A DNA stretch of 64,000 nt. Source: Whalleya microplaca (taxonomy: Eukaryota > Ascomycota > Sordariomycetes > Xylariales > Xylariaceae). Position 1 is the stretch's first letter. Each line of letters starts with the position of its first letter. Of the stretch, positions 48,943 to 61,558 are shown in pieces. The translations under genes and the position numbers were made by a program. The stretch is from the NCBI GenBank assembly GCA_022497155.1, contig MU385731.1, positions 62,001 to 126,000 on the forward strand, read 5' to 3'. A model generated the notes under the pieces. The model ran no database searches, was not told where the DNA came from, and saw nothing but the letters and a program-made list of their open reading frames with translations.

Positions 48943-49730
48943 GATGGTCGGGAGAGGGATGACGTTGCAAATATAGGCCAGACAGATAATTAGAGCTGCG
49001 GCGCAGAGCTGTGGCCCAGTATTATGTCGACTCAGGAGGGGTAGCTTGTAAGAAAACTCGCGGTTAGAAGCGAAAGAAACCAGCAGTCTGTTTTTTTTTT
49101 CTACAATAGGGAAGAAGCCCGCGGTGGAGCTGGCGGTGTTTCGGTGAATTATAGTAGTAGTCGACGAATATTGTAGCTGACGTCTTTTGACATGTCCCAC
49201 CGATACTCTAACCTAGCGTGACCACAATAACACACTACGATTGAAGCTAGTGAAAGGGGATGCTGTCTTAAATCGATAGATGACGAAGGATCTGGCCCCG
49301 TAACTTGGGCATGGAATCGGGAGGCGAAGGGAGTTGATACGTTGATACGGACTTGGTTAACGTATGTATAATGCAGCAGAGTTGATACACGCCTTTTTAG
49401 TTGTGACGGAGAGGTGCCGGCCTCTAGACTATATTCTGTCGAACTAGGAGTGAAGGGAGGAGTGCTTGTCTGAAAAGGGCAAAGTGGTAATCCCGATCTA
49501 GGTATTCACCCTTACCGCGGAGATTCCACGCTGGTGGTTGGTCTGGACTGATATGGGCAATATAGAAGTCTGATATATGAGAACGACAGGCTTCGACGAC
49601 AAGTCTAGGCATGCCTCGATTCACGGGGCTTCAGCTTGATTCCGTAATGCCTGGGTGACTCAACCGGATCGGGCGTTTCTGGTCCAGGCCTCGTTCAGGT
49701 CGTGATCCATGACGCGACAAGGAGCGAGAG

Positions 49731-49750
49731 GCAGGCAGGCAGGCAGGCAG
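49731..49750. repeat. GGCA microsatellite
   Basis: Five tandem GCAG units at 49731-49750. Confidence 0.85.
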
Positions 49751-52700
49751 AGAGAAGTCAAGAAAAGGAAATATAGAAAAAGACGCAACGCAACAGACAC
49801 GGCATGAACCAGGACCGAAGCTTGCAACGTATACTTTCAGCTAAGAAGCTACCTTGCCTACATTACCTCCTACGCCATACAGAAACCAACGAGATCCACT
49901 TGCAGTGAAGAAGAAGGGGTCCAGTCCTCCATAGGAAAGGGCCCATCTTGGATGATGCAGGGACCGCTGCTCTCCGCCATTTCTCAGGGAAAGAGGAGAC
50001 AGGTACGACAGGGCTAGCCAGCAGGGACGAGCAGGTAATTGCGCACATGGTGCTCGTGTTTTTACTGCAGATCTGGTGCTGGTTGTGGGTGGTTGAGGAT
50101 CGGAATTGGAAAGAGGACATCCACGAGTATTTGCAAAGTTCGCCGTGATGGCCGATACGGCGACGGGGGTCTAGAGATCGGAAACCCATAAAATAAGATT
50201 CTTTGGGAGGAAAGTATGGGTCCAATCCTCCAGGACCCAGTCGAGGACCCAGTACGTATCCACGTACCTTGCGGAGAAGGGCATGGAGTTGCTCGCATGG
50301 CATTGGCTGGTCAATAAGAATAAGAATAAGGGTGATAATCGTAATGTGATATGTGATTTCTCGTCAACCACACATGTCCTTTCTCACCTATCCAGCCCCC
50401 AGTTCAGCCAACATCTGTCAGCTACAACTATCGGTTAGTAGAATCTCACTTACACGAATGTGTATAGTTTGCACAGATCTCCAACCTTAGCTATCTGATC
50501 GGATCTTTTTTCCACGTCTCGATGTTGTTTTTTACCTTCGCCTTTACAGTTAAGGTGCTGCATCGTGCAGTTCACAGTGGACGCATTTTCGGAACAAGAC
50601 CCCGGACTCTCCCATTGCAGATCTAACTACATACCACCAAGACGTGCGACGTTCATATCGCCAAGGGTAGGCTTGGTAGGTAGGCTTCAGACTTCCTACG
50701 TGTGAACTACTGGGGGAGACATGGTTGCAATACTATATCTCAAGCTTGCCCAATTTTAATTACGCGACCATTTCCATAAAATGGAGATTACGTAGCTGTT
50801 AAATTGTTACTCCATTCAGGGAGAGATAGACGTGCAGTCATGTTAGCAGATACGCTGCTTATTATTAGGAACCTTACGCCCCATTGACATACCATACGAA
50901 GTATGGACGCAGTACGTGTGCAGGAAAATAAGATAATATGATATGTAAGTACGTGGTATATGTAGGTAAGACCGTACCTTAGGTAACCTACAGTCGGTAA
51001 CAGTCTGGCCAAGCAAATGCCGGTAATACTGCGCAGCTGCGTAGTTGGCTTGGACCCCTATTTTCTAGGGTTGGAGTCTAGCCCATCTGCAATAGACCTA
51101 TATACCGAAGTCTGGAACACCCACCACCACGGCCAACCACGAGTGAACCACGCAGCCACGCCGCCCGCCGCCCGCCGCCCACGCAACCCACGCTACTTAC
51201 GATGCCCGGGTATGAATGACCTATAATTATCAGCGTATCATCCCTTTTTGACCAGGTAGGCCAATCAGCTCTCACGTAATAATATTCTGTTTCTCGATTC
51301 TTGTTACAATTTGATATATGATAACAACTAATGCCAACAACAACAACTTGGTTCTCGAATTAATTCATCGGCCAGCCCGTGATGTAAGTGAGTAAAGGTG
51401 AGTGTGCAGCTCCTAATTTCTCCTCTCATAGTTTCTTCTTCCGCCGTATGGTGTAGAACACCGATCGGCGTCGAGGGCTTATCAGATTCGCATCGCTCTA
51501 AGTATCATCAAGAAATGACGGGCGTGCATATTCCCGTCTACGATCCATGCATGCATGCCATGATCGTCTCATGCCACATGCTACCTCTCTATGTATCCCA
51601 CCTGGCGCGCACATGGGAGAGCGGATGCAGTCGAAAGTATGAGTTGCACTAGTTCCACAATCCCGCCATGTTAAATCAATTCCTTTTATTCCAAACGGCC
51701 TGCATCAGTGCACGGTGCCACGACAGATGACGTTTCAACTCAAATAGCCGCGCTATGAAATACACCGACCGTCTAAAATGCCATGTGGCACGCCGGCCTT
51801 CCAGAAACACCGTCGAATCCTCTTCCGAATGACAACGAAGTCGGTCGTGCGACCGGGCGCGCGCTAATAGACATGGCATCCCAACCATCAACGCGCATCT
51901 ACACATGAAGAGCTCGGCTCAGCTTATACACACATTATCGCCGCCCGCAGCATTGTGCGACTTCACGATGTTGAGAGTCTCTACAAATAATTGGACGGAG
52001 GTAAGCCTAAGCGAATGCACGTATCATTATCATGGCTTACATATATGCATCTATCACACAACACAAGAATAAAATTTGTGAGAGAAAATGATGACCATAG
52101 GTACATACATCTCGGCCAATCTACGTCTAGACTTATTGTAGTTCTGTTTCATTTCCCCTTGAGCTGTCAACCGGGGTTCACCGCCGCCAGCCGAGGGACA
52201 GTACCCGAGACACCGACCGTCTCCCTCCATGGACACGGCTCGGAAGGAATCATTGGTCAAGGATCAATATTATTTCCTAGCTTTGCCTCTTCTTTTACCA
52301 TCCCGCGCGTGGGAAATAATTCTTCCCCCGACTGCCGAACCGAAGCCATGGGATACATATCTGCACATTGCATGAGTTCCAGCCAGGTCAGATCTATTGT
52401 TTCAGTCAAGCTACATCTACAGGTAGAGCTCGCAGATGCATACTCCGCCTTGCATGAATTCCTGCAGCTTGGGGTTCACGATCCACGACTATCGACCCGG
52501 GTTTTGACATCGGGTCCAATAGAGTTTGACACTCCCGAAGGAAAAGGGGAAAAGATTGTATGCACATCACCACGATACAGTTGACCTGTTTCACAGCGTC
52601 ATGCTTAGGAGCATTCTCTTTTCTGGATAGATAAGGTTGCTACATAATTGCTATAGGTCATTTTCCCCTTGCGAGATGTCGTCATCCAAGGCCTCGCCTT

Positions 52701-54837
52701 ACGACCCGTCGTGGCATCTCCCGTGGCCTATAATTTCATATTATGGGGAAGTGAGCGGATTTGCCCAGAAGCTGTGGGATAACGACTATAGGATTGCATC
52801 GGCAACTAGTTGCTCCTCCGTAGTTTTTGTTTCTTGCACGATAATTGCACGTTCTAGTAAGTAACTAGACCGAAGCGATGCTATCAAGCCTTACAGTTAT
52901 GGCACGAATCCTTGAGCCACACGAATAGGCACACTGATAGGCAGCTTCCGTGGATGAGTCTTGCAGTCGAGAAAGAAACTATGCGGTTATTTCATCAATC
53001 AACAACCGTTAAAGGCTTTCTATGATAGATCCTACGCTATTACCAACATGGACACACGTAACAAACGAGAAGCCTTCTCATATCATATGTGCGATTAATG
53101 TGGGAGCCACTAGCTCGAGGTACCGAGTTCTAAAATACCGCGACAGACCCTAAACGATATATGGGCCTACGTTAGGATTCTAGTGTAATGAAGGCCTCCA
53201 GAATGACGATCCTTTGGCATTGTTCAAATCCGTTACCTATGTAAACGACAAGGTGCCCGGCGAAACGATGGTATATTGATAAGACAGACTCGGGAAGACA
53301 TCGGAAGTTGCCGTGTTTCCGTCCGGGATCAAAGTGCTGACTACATGGACATGTCTAAGTTAGATATGAGAACCACTTCATGGCTTATCATATGTCTACT
53401 AACACTCGACAATATGCAAGGCTTACTCGGTTGAAATGTGAATCATGCTGTCTCAAGTGACGAAGAGGTCTCGAGTTCCTAGCATGTGATAGGCTTCGGT
53501 CGCTTGCGATAGAAGTACAAACCTTGTCAAGTCGGTAGTACTCGCTCAAGTATAGGCGGCGCTATCTTGCTCAATCTCTCATGCGTCTTCGAGGCACGAA
53601 CACATCATCCGATTACTCGAAAGCTATAATAGTACCGTTATTGGTCATTATCTTTTATAAGTAAGGAAGTTGAAGCCTAGAGTTGCTATACTAGAAGAAT
53701 GACTACCGTGGTTGGGTTTCTACACATCGAACTGGTGGAGTTTAGGTTGTCGGCCAACTCGTTTCGGTGGCTTCGCTTCGTTGGGTATCGTCCCCAGGTT
53801 GAAGTGGCATCTCGAATCGGAGGTTGATATAGTTTGAAACGACATACCATGCTTACAAGAGACGTTAAAACATATCATATGCCGCTGGTACACAGCAAGC
53901 TACGACTATATCGAAGATTCACACAACTATCAATATTAACAAGATAGATCATAGCACAAATCTCCGGCGTACAGAGACACCGCTTCTTGGTCCGGCGCGA
54001 TGTCTTTACTTTGGCGGTTGTTAGATGTTGGGTAGAGTGACGTGTTTAGGCCGTTAGGTCACGATGCGATCGTGTATTGAGGCTGAGGTATCTGAACGGG
54101 CATACCGTTATTAGGGGTTCGACAACTGACAAGGTCATCGCTGTCGCCGACAGTGGCTAGCACGTCTTTTTCAATGAAGTGATGGTACGAATGGCCATAG
54201 CGTGTGGCGCAGTGATTCTGCGGCACATACAGAGAACTGCTAGTTAGAGTGGCGATTATGAGCGGTGGCTGTTAGTGCACTATTGCGGATAGCTTCATAG
54301 GCCGCGCAAATTAGGGCGATGTAGGATCATGCAGTAACAAATAGAGGTTGAAAGTTGAAACCGAGGCCGCGGGAGGACTCCCAAAGTTAGCGAATTGAGG
54401 ACTCCAATTTGCTCCTATCAGGGGGGGGCAGGACTTTTAGCCCAAAAGCGCCAGCCAACACGATCTGATGCAGCTTTCCCACTTGCACCCTTGCAGCTGG
54501 CATTGATGCGCCGGGGGTTGGTTTCCGCCTCCAACTTTTCTGACCTTTCGATGAGGCTGAACCCACCAATCCGATCATAACAGCAAACCTTGTCAGGCTC
54601 TGCCTTTGACGTCGTCTCGTAGATTCCATCAAAATACCATGCGGGAATTATCATTTCGTCATTCATCAGTAGCCCTTGATATCGATATCGATCTCATCAA
54701 CTAGCCCTGCGCAGCACTGTCGGGGGCCGCCTATGGGCCGCCTGTGCTGGCTAGTCGCATCCTCATTGCTTAAGCTTGATTTGCTTGGCTTACTACGTGT
54801 AGCAGCCAGCGAACTGAGTCGCAATCTCACTATCTCA

Positions 54838-54866
54838 TTCACTCACTCACTCACTCACTCACTCAC
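54838..54866. repeat. CACT microsatellite
   Basis: About seven tandem CACT-type units, about 190 bases upstream of the membrane-anchored zinc-finger gene, probably in its promoter. Confidence 0.85.
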
Positions 54867-55053
54867 GAGCGGGTTGCAGGTTGATTGTCGCCTGTCCCCG
54901 CTACCCACGCTTCTATAGTGGATTTGTTTATCATCCACCTGCATAAAGCATCTTACACAGCCGTCTTAGGCCATCTCAATTGAGAAGTCATTGACGCGCT
55001 GGGAGAGTCCATTGATCCGTATCGCAAGCAGCTTCGGCTCACACCTGGCCATC

Positions 55054-57006
55054 ATGGCTCCCTTATCACACTCCAGATCCGCTCTCATTGCGCGGCGGGG
55101 TGAGCTGTCCCCGGGCGCTATTGCTGGGACAGTTGTCGGCTGTGTCGTTGGAGGCAGCCTGTTGCTCGTCGTCCTGGGGTTTCTATACTTTCGGTACCGG
55201 AGGAAGTCCATCGAAGCGAAGGCAGACTTCTTGCAGGCAGGGAGAAATACAGGCTTCCCACCCGGACAGGACCCCGCCACGCAGAATGATCACCCTTATT
55301 CCATGAAGGATGAGAGACCTGCTGGAGCCGCCCCGGACTTGAGTAATGGCAACTCTCTTCAACATTCCCCAACGGCTGCATATGGCGACAACTTGAGAGA
55401 CCATGAAGGATTCTACGTTAATCAAGCCTTGGGACAACCGCCTCTGCCCCCGGACATCGACTTCTCGTTGCCTGCGCGCGGGCCAACTTTTTCGGCCGCG
55501 AATGAGTCCAATTATACTGCTCAGCCTTTGGACTATGATTCTACGGCACCCGCTGCTGCTAACTCAAGCTACTACGACACGAGGATATCTATGGACTCAG
55601 ACCCAGCGCAGCCACCATTACCACATTCTCCCCGCATGGCGGAGATGTACGAAGCACAGTTGAGAGACTCGCGAGAACAACGGAAGAGGAGCGGTTCTCT
55701 GACGAGTCGGATCTGGAGTAGCATCAAGAGAAAGCGATCTACACATTCCTCGAGCCATGGGACGAACGGCGCTCAGAACCAGACGTCACCACAGTATTTC
55801 CCTTCTTCGCCGGTCGAGAGTCCCGTAAGTTATAAGCAAGAATCTGGGTTCGAGTTTCCACCAGCGGCTGGGGTACAACCGAAAACGACCGCAAATCGCT
55901 ATTTCGAGGAGCCCGCTGAAATGTCAGAGACTGCGGGTGAACTGGGTTCAGGAAGAGATCGACAGCAACAACAGAAAAGACAGAAGCGATGGGGAGGCGA
56001 TTCACAGTACGATGATTTCCCTCTCCGGACTGACTCCGCAAGGCGAGAAACCACCGAAAGGGACCCAGAACTCCCATCATCTGCACTTCAGGGCCCGGGT
56101 TCCACCAACGGGCGGCCTCCCTTAGCTCAGCCCCAGTCGGAAACAAGTCCTCAAGAAAGGCTTGGTACCCCAGATATCCCGGAGCCCATGGATATAGCTC
56201 CCACACACGAGGACACCCATAGGGCTTCCGTCTTCCGCAACTCCCAATCTCCTCCCCTTGAGCCAGAGGCCTTCGTGTCGCCGATGGCCATCATGCGACC
56301 TTCCAATACTATAGAGCAAGCTGCCTATACTACCTATCAGATGGATCACTCACCATCTCCACCAGAGCTTCCCACTCCTCCTCCCGATTTCATCGCCGAC
56401 CAACCAATGCCAGATCACCTTGCCGTTCCTGGTCAAGAGCCTTACAATGACGGTGACAGCGCCAGCTATCTTAGCATCCAGAGTGACGACGAACCTCGCC
56501 GGTCCGGTGAATCGTATGACTACTCTACTACCCCCGGACAAAGCACTACAGACACTTCTATTGGAAGAACACCGGATACTAGAATAACGATATCCCCGTC
56601 GCCATACCCGACTGTCCATGAGTATGTCAAAATGGAGCCAGAGTCCAGCAGCTCGCCGGAGGCGTCTAGACTCTCTCCCCAATCACCCGGCTTGATGTGT
56701 GAGGAATGTGGGCGCCAGTTCGACCAGATTCACAAGCTCAACCATCATAAACGGTATCACGAACGCAAGCACGAATGTCCTTACGAAGGGTGCGATAAGA
56801 GGTTCGGTACGAAGACACACCTTGACCGTCACATCAACGATAAGCATGTGAAGTCAAAATCATATCACTGTACCGAACCAACGTGCTCCTACTTCAAGGG
56901 CGGCAAAGCATTCCCGAGAAAGGATAACTGGAGACGGCATATGATCAAGAAACACGGCGCTCCCAATGACACCGAGCCAACGGATGAACCGATGGAAGGA
57001 GTATAG
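55054..57006 (+). CDS. Membrane-anchored C2H2 zinc-finger protein, putative tethered transcription factor
   Basis: Single exon, 650 residues. I start at the ATG at 55054 because its context (CCATCATGG) is good and the frame upstream has only a TTG. Residues 20-46 (AIAGTVVGCVVGGSLLLVVL and on) form a strong membrane helix, preceded by a short GELSPG segment and followed by FRYRRKS, so the long C-terminal part should face the cytosol. Residues 50-545 are disordered, rich in Pro, Ser, Gln and acidic residues, with a basic KRKR patch near 225. At 549-634 there are three C2H2 units: CEECGRQF...HHKRYH, CPYEGCDKRFGTKTHLDRH and CTEPTCSYFKGGKAFPRKDN. This combination suggests a latent factor released from a membrane by proteolysis. 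The family name is not known to me; the zinc fingers and membrane segment are directly visible, the mechanism is inference. Confidence 0.85.
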   Translation: MAPLSHSRSALIARRGELSPGAIAGTVVGCVVGGSLLLVVLGFLYFRYRRKSIEAKADFLQAGRNTGFPPGQDPATQNDHPYSMKDERPAGAAPDLSNGNSLQHSPTAAYGDNLRDHEGFYVNQALGQPPLPPDIDFSLPARGPTFSAANESNYTAQPLDYDSTAPAAANSSYYDTRISMDSDPAQPPLPHSPRMAEMYEAQLRDSREQRKRSGSLTSRIWSSIKRKRSTHSSSHGTNGAQNQTSPQYFPSSPVESPVSYKQESGFEFPPAAGVQPKTTANRYFEEPAEMSETAGELGSGRDRQQQQKRQKRWGGDSQYDDFPLRTDSARRETTERDPELPSSALQGPGSTNGRPPLAQPQSETSPQERLGTPDIPEPMDIAPTHEDTHRASVFRNSQSPPLEPEAFVSPMAIMRPSNTIEQAAYTTYQMDHSPSPPELPTPPPDFIADQPMPDHLAVPGQEPYNDGDSASYLSIQSDDEPRRSGESYDYSTTPGQSTTDTSIGRTPDTRITISPSPYPTVHEYVKMEPESSSSPEASRLSPQSPGLMCEECGRQFDQIHKLNHHKRYHERKHECPYEGCDKRFGTKTHLDRHINDKHVKSKSYHCTEPTCSYFKGGKAFPRKDNWRRHMIKKHGAPNDTEPTDEPMEGV

Positions 57007-58594
57007 AAAACCATCATAATATTCCCAGGCGTTGACCCGTCAACCCTGGCTCGTCTCACAACGAGCAGGCTTCACACATAGTACCAGAAGTCCCATTAGG
57101 ATTTCACTAGCCGGCCTTATTGAGCCGCGCGCGGCTTTCTGCCGGGACGAAGATTACGGAACACTGTATTACACGTGACACGCAGTCTCTTCCACTGTAT
57201 CCATAAAAAGCAACCATGTTTCTCTAACCTGAGACTACGAACCTTCGAGCTTTGATACCATCTTCTCCGTATAGGAACACTCTTTTTCTTATATACCTTT
57301 TAAGATGTTGTATAGAGCATACGGTAGCGAGCGAATTCGAGACCCTGTTTGGGCAATTAATCGAGCATTAGCGCTAGGTGTATTCATAGGGAGGACTTCT
57401 TGGTAATGAGCATTCATTCTATGCCATAACTCTTATGCTCTTGCGAATTTTCACAAAACGTGACCGTAGAAATTTCCAAACAAATTTGTAATATAAAAAA
57501 AAGAAGTTTCCGCCAGATGATTTGATTGTATCTCTGCAAGTTTCGTGAAGGCCTCAATTCCGACTTTTCTTGGAACCGTCGAATTTTCCTTTACCTTTCT
57601 CGTAATAGAAGACTTGAGGTAGAAAAATAGCAAACTGGCGAAGAGGAAGACACCATGACAATTTATAACATCTTAAGCCCGAGAAGCCCCTCCTCATTTG
57701 TTTAAATTCTGAAGTCCTGGATGGCTTCTAGACGCCAGATACTTCAAACCCCTTCTTGGCTTGTTTAGCTACGAAGACTCTATTGGACGTCGCCAAATAT
57801 GAGCAGCTGTATCGAGACTCCAGGATGCCCTCCCAGGGATTGTGGGGTCGGACCTGGGGTTTAGCTGGCGTCCTAAAACAGCACAATCCCTGTGCGCTCC
57901 GCACTCAACTCCCGGGCACGAAACACGCAGAGGCTCAACTCTGGACGGGCCTGCCATCTCTCGGCTACGGGCTTGTATCAGGATCCCCAGGGCTCTCACA
58001 CGAGCAGTCTGGAGTCCGCCGCCTGCCATGGTACCTTCGCCGTAGCGAAAAGTCTATTGAGCTTGGACGATGCGCGCACTGCTACTTAAAGATGCTCGTC
58101 GGCCTCCTTCTTGGCGTCCGTTTCTAGACTTGCCAAGATGAAAGATCGCCCGCTGGGTGGTTCAGCTTCATATGGGAAGGGGATGAGGGCGGGGGGGACG
58201 AACGGGAAGCTTGTTCGCAATGTTTACGCTTGTTATATAGGTAGGGTGCGATGTGCACTGGCATTATGAGAGACACATAATAATGCGCTCTTGATCTACA
58301 TGCGAGAGGCACTTGGCTTTTTCTTGTGATTGTTCTGATCCGTTCTGTTTCCATTCTTTCCCTCTCACCTTTTATTCTCTTCTCCAGCTCTCGACGGGCC
58401 GTTCTATTCGTATTATTACCTTCTTGTCGTCGTCTTGGCCCCGGATCCGGATTCGCCGCCTACCCTACGAAGTCATCCGTAATCTACTAATTTTCGCCTG
58501 CCGATTTCCCGTTCTTTCTAATCCGCCAAGCCGGTCCATCCTCTTCCGTTGTGTGTGCCGCTGTACTTCGATCTTCCAGTGTATTACCAAGCAA
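57007..58594. other. Spacer upstream of the secreted hydrolase gene
   Basis: About 1.6 kb. Overlapping frames in three phases at 57756-58127 start from TTG or lack domains and look like chance. The final 250 bases form a pyrimidine-rich leader; a frame is open from 58313 into the hydrolase but begins well before its signal peptide. Confidence 0.45.
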
Positions 58595-59747
58595 ATGAAA
58601 TCCAGGATGTTGACCGTCCGCTCGTTATCGCTCCTGCTCGCCGGCCTCCTGTGTGCCGTCGAGGCGGCGCCGCAAAACAAGAAAGCCAAAGGCGGTAAAA
58701 GTAAAGCCGGAGCAACGCAGAAGCAAGCCACCGCGTTCGACCAGGCGCAGCAGATCCCGGGAGGTGTATCGCAGGCCACGGACGGGAGCACGATCCTGGA
58801 CGCCACGGCTAATGTGAAGTACGTATTCATCCCATCCACTACATATACACATATATAAACTGTATATGTATATCTATATGGAGTCTAAGGCAAGGTATAC
58901 TAACACCCACACCAGCAACCTCCCCCTCCGCTTCAAGGTCTCCATGCCAGCAGACCAATTCACCACAGACTCCGGCGTAGCAGGGGGCACGCAAGCGGCC
59001 GGCGCAGCCGGCGCACTAGGCCTGAACGTGCTCCTGCACGGCGACGGGGGACAATCGTTCTTCGACTTCCCGAATCAGGCAGTGCAAGCCGGGCTGGCAG
59101 GCATGGTGATCCTCGCCCCGGACCCGAACCTATTCTGGGGCGGCGGGCAAGGGCTAGATCGCACAGACGGCGTGGCGCACTCGCAGGCGGTGGCGGACCT
59201 GATCACGAACGTGATGCCGCAGATGGTAGCCTTCAACGCGAGCAAGGTATCCTTCACGGGGGTGTCGGGCGGATCCCTGCTCTTATCCGGGTTCTTCATG
59301 CCGGCGCACATGGCGCAGTTCGGCGACGCGGCGGCCGGCAAGCAGAGCCAGGTGCTGCTGAACTGCGGCGGGCTGGCGCCGCAGGTGGACGTGGACGCGG
59401 CGAACGCGGCCGCGCTGGCGGCCACCCGCGTCCACTTCCAGAGCACGCAGCAGGAGCTCGCGCAGCTGCAGCCCGCGATCCCCGAGGCCGTCGCCGCGTA
59501 CGAGCAGGTGGCGACGGGTCAGGGGCTGGACGCGGCGGCCGTGGGGGCCCTGCAGACGGTGGATAACTCGCCCGTCGGCGGCCACTGCGAGTTCGACGAG
59601 CAGGACTTCGTCAGCGGCGTGCAGCTCATGGCCGACTCGTTCTCGGCTGTCATGCAGGGCGGGAACGGCGTGCTGGCGGGCACAAACGTGAATGTGTTGA
59701 ACCCGGTCCCTGGGAACGAGCAGTTGGCTTTCTCGGGCGCTTCGTAG
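58595..59747 (+). CDS. Secreted alpha/beta-hydrolase-like protein
   Basis: Exon 1 is 58595-58818, the intron 58819-58915 (GTACGT...ACCAG) and exon 2 is 58916-59747, giving 351 residues. The start at 58595 places a signal peptide at residues 1-24 (ending LLCAVEA); an in-frame ATG at 58313 would bury it. A Lys/Gly-rich stretch (NKKAKGGKSKAG) follows. After NLPLRFKVSMPADQF there is LGLNVLLHGDGGQSF, which resembles the oxyanion strand of alpha/beta hydrolases, and VSFTGVSGGSLLLSGFF, a GxSxG-type nucleophile elbow with the serine near 59268. A late HCEF is a candidate catalytic histidine. The region between is alanine- and glutamine-rich. It resembles uncharacterised fungal secreted proteins; the substrate is unknown. 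Confidence 0.68.
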
Positions 59748-60434
59748 GGAGGCGGGCAGAATTAACGGGACGGCCCGAGGGGGGTGGTTGTACGAAGATT
59801 GCGATGAGAAGTTTGGATAAATAAATAACTTGTTCTTGAATAACACAGTGAGTCCTGCAAGATAACTCTTCGAGGATGTTGATGACTTGCAGCTGTTTTT
59901 GATGGGTGACGTTGAATATCAACCTATATAACCCTAGGACATCATAGTTGAGGATGTCTAAAGCATCTCGGTGATGTGTGGTATATGGGCCCATGGTTGT
60001 TTCTTAGGGGAGCTTAAAGACATTTAAAGCACTCCATAAGCGAACTATATATATATCATAAGGGATCACACATACGTTAGAACTACAGCAGCTCAGCGAT
60101 GAACTTCAAGCAACTGATAACATCTGTATCTTTCGGTTCCAAGTAGTCTATTTGAAAAGGAGGTTTGCCTCGGTGACTCAAAAGATCTAAAGCTCGATAT
60201 GGTGAACCACCAGAACAACAACGCTTCGCAAATTTCCAGGTTCAACAAATTGCCAGCCCAAGACTTTTAGGTGTGTCCTATTGCAAATGTGTCCGACCTT
60301 TCCTGTCCAGCCGTGAAAACGCAATATGGTATCCAGTACACCGACGACGCCGTGATCCGGATCTTTAAATTGTAGATAGAATGCAAATTCGGTTCGCTCA
60401 TAAAATCAATAAGGGGTAGTTCTGGGGGCCGTCG
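59748..60434. other. Convergent 3' intergenic region
   Basis: About 0.7 kb between convergent genes. No frame or repeat of note beyond antisense shadows of the hydrolase gene. Confidence 0.5.
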
Positions 60435-61558
60435 TTACTCCTCCTCGCTAACGTCACTCTCCAGGGCGTGACCTCCATCGTCTTCGCCAAGCTCAGCCAT
60501 CAGGGCCGCTTCAAGATCATCATCCAGAGCCGGCTCGTCTGCATCATATGCCTGGCCCGGCCCTCCTACATCTTCCATCTCCTCTTCGTCGTCGTCGTCG
60601 TCGATCTGCATAGGCTGGAATTGTGCGCTGCTACTAGTCTGCTGCTGTATGGGGCGGTTGATGGGACTAGGCAGCTTGAAGTGCTCGGACGCATCGTCGT
60701 CGTCCTCGCCGTCGGCGTCGTCTTCCTCTTCCTCGTTCTGCTGGATAAACTCGGAAAACGGCCGCGGGTTTCCTATGCCGGGCGAGAAATCCCGGGGCGC
60801 GCTCGGGGCAGAGCCGCCGGGGTTCTCGATGGTGAGACCCACGTCATCGTCCGAGCTGTCTTCCTCCGAGTCGGGCGAGACCGGCCGTCGCTTGTTCGCC
60901 ATGGGTTTCGGTGGCGGTTTCTTCTCGGGCATAATTAGACCAAGGCCGGTCTTTTCGTCTGCTTTTGTAGTCTGCTTTCGCGACTTCGGGGTCGGTTTGC
61001 TCGCGCCCTCCTTCGCAGACTTGGTGTTGGTTGGCGGGCCGGCTGCCTTCATGCTGCTGCTGGGGCTGTGGCTCTCCAGCTGCGAATACTCTTGTCGCAG
61101 GCTCTCGGTGTTGTCGTTGGATGGCGTCTGTACTAGGTTCATGTTGAACATGGAGTCCACCTTGTGCAGGACGAAGACTTCGCGACCGGGGTCGAAGATC
61201 AGCACGTATTGACTGTCTTCGGCTCCCCGCGTCCCTTTGTACTGGTAGCGGCCGCCATCGTCCTGGAAGGAGAGGTCATAGGAGGGGACGCCTTTCTTAG
61301 AGGAGGTAGTCGGCTTTATTCGTGCCTGGGCGGGTGCTGTGGGAGACGAGAGAGCAGGCTTGTGGTTATCTGGAAGGTATATTGTTAGTCCATCATTGGT
61401 TCATCGTGTTGGCTCATCGTGGAGGAGATGGATTGATGCTTACATCTCACGCCGGTGTAGACCTCCTTCGGGTTCTTCCCGAGCAGTGCGTCGCTCAGCA
61501 CTACGGGATATTTGCCGGCCTTCGTGGGATCAACTATCCCCGCCGCAGCGAAAGCCAT
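60435..61558 (-). CDS. ELL-associated factor (EAF)-type RNA polymerase II elongation factor
   Basis: EAF proteins partner ELL to stimulate transcription elongation in the nucleus. Exon 1 is 61444-61558, the intron 61370-61443 (GTAAGC...TCCAG) and exon 2 is 60435-61369, giving 349 residues. The N-terminal EAF domain, about residues 10-125, is recognisable by YPVVLSDALLGK, VYTGVRYNHKPAL across the intron, YDLSFQDDGGRYQYKG and QYVLIFDPGREVFVLHKVDS. The C-terminal half is disordered, with Lys/Pro-rich then very acidic tracts (NEEEEDDADGEDDDD, IDDDDDEEEMEDVGG), as expected of an EAF transactivation region, and it ends in SDVSEEE. The ELL partner is not in the window. Confidence 0.82.

Larger units (their letters stand above)
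48943..55053. other. Long gene-poor spacer
   Basis: About 6 kb. The left end includes the cry-DASH leader, with an open 86-codon extension to 49200. A GGCA microsatellite lies at 49731-49750 and a CACT one at 54838-54866, close to the next gene. The longest frame, 197 codons at 51991-52584 plus, begins with TTG and has no recognisable domain. Another, 49863-50303 minus, is also unrecognised. 52870-54380 has no useful frame. I see no transposon termini. Confidence 0.5.

Noticed and set aside
51991..52584. 197-codon plus-strand frame
   Set aside because: Starts with TTG, has no domain, and its composition is not protein-like; no introns or neighbours support it.
57756..58127. Overlapping frames upstream of the secreted hydrolase
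   Set aside because: Begin with TTG or overlap in three phases without a domain; more likely leader or spacer DNA.
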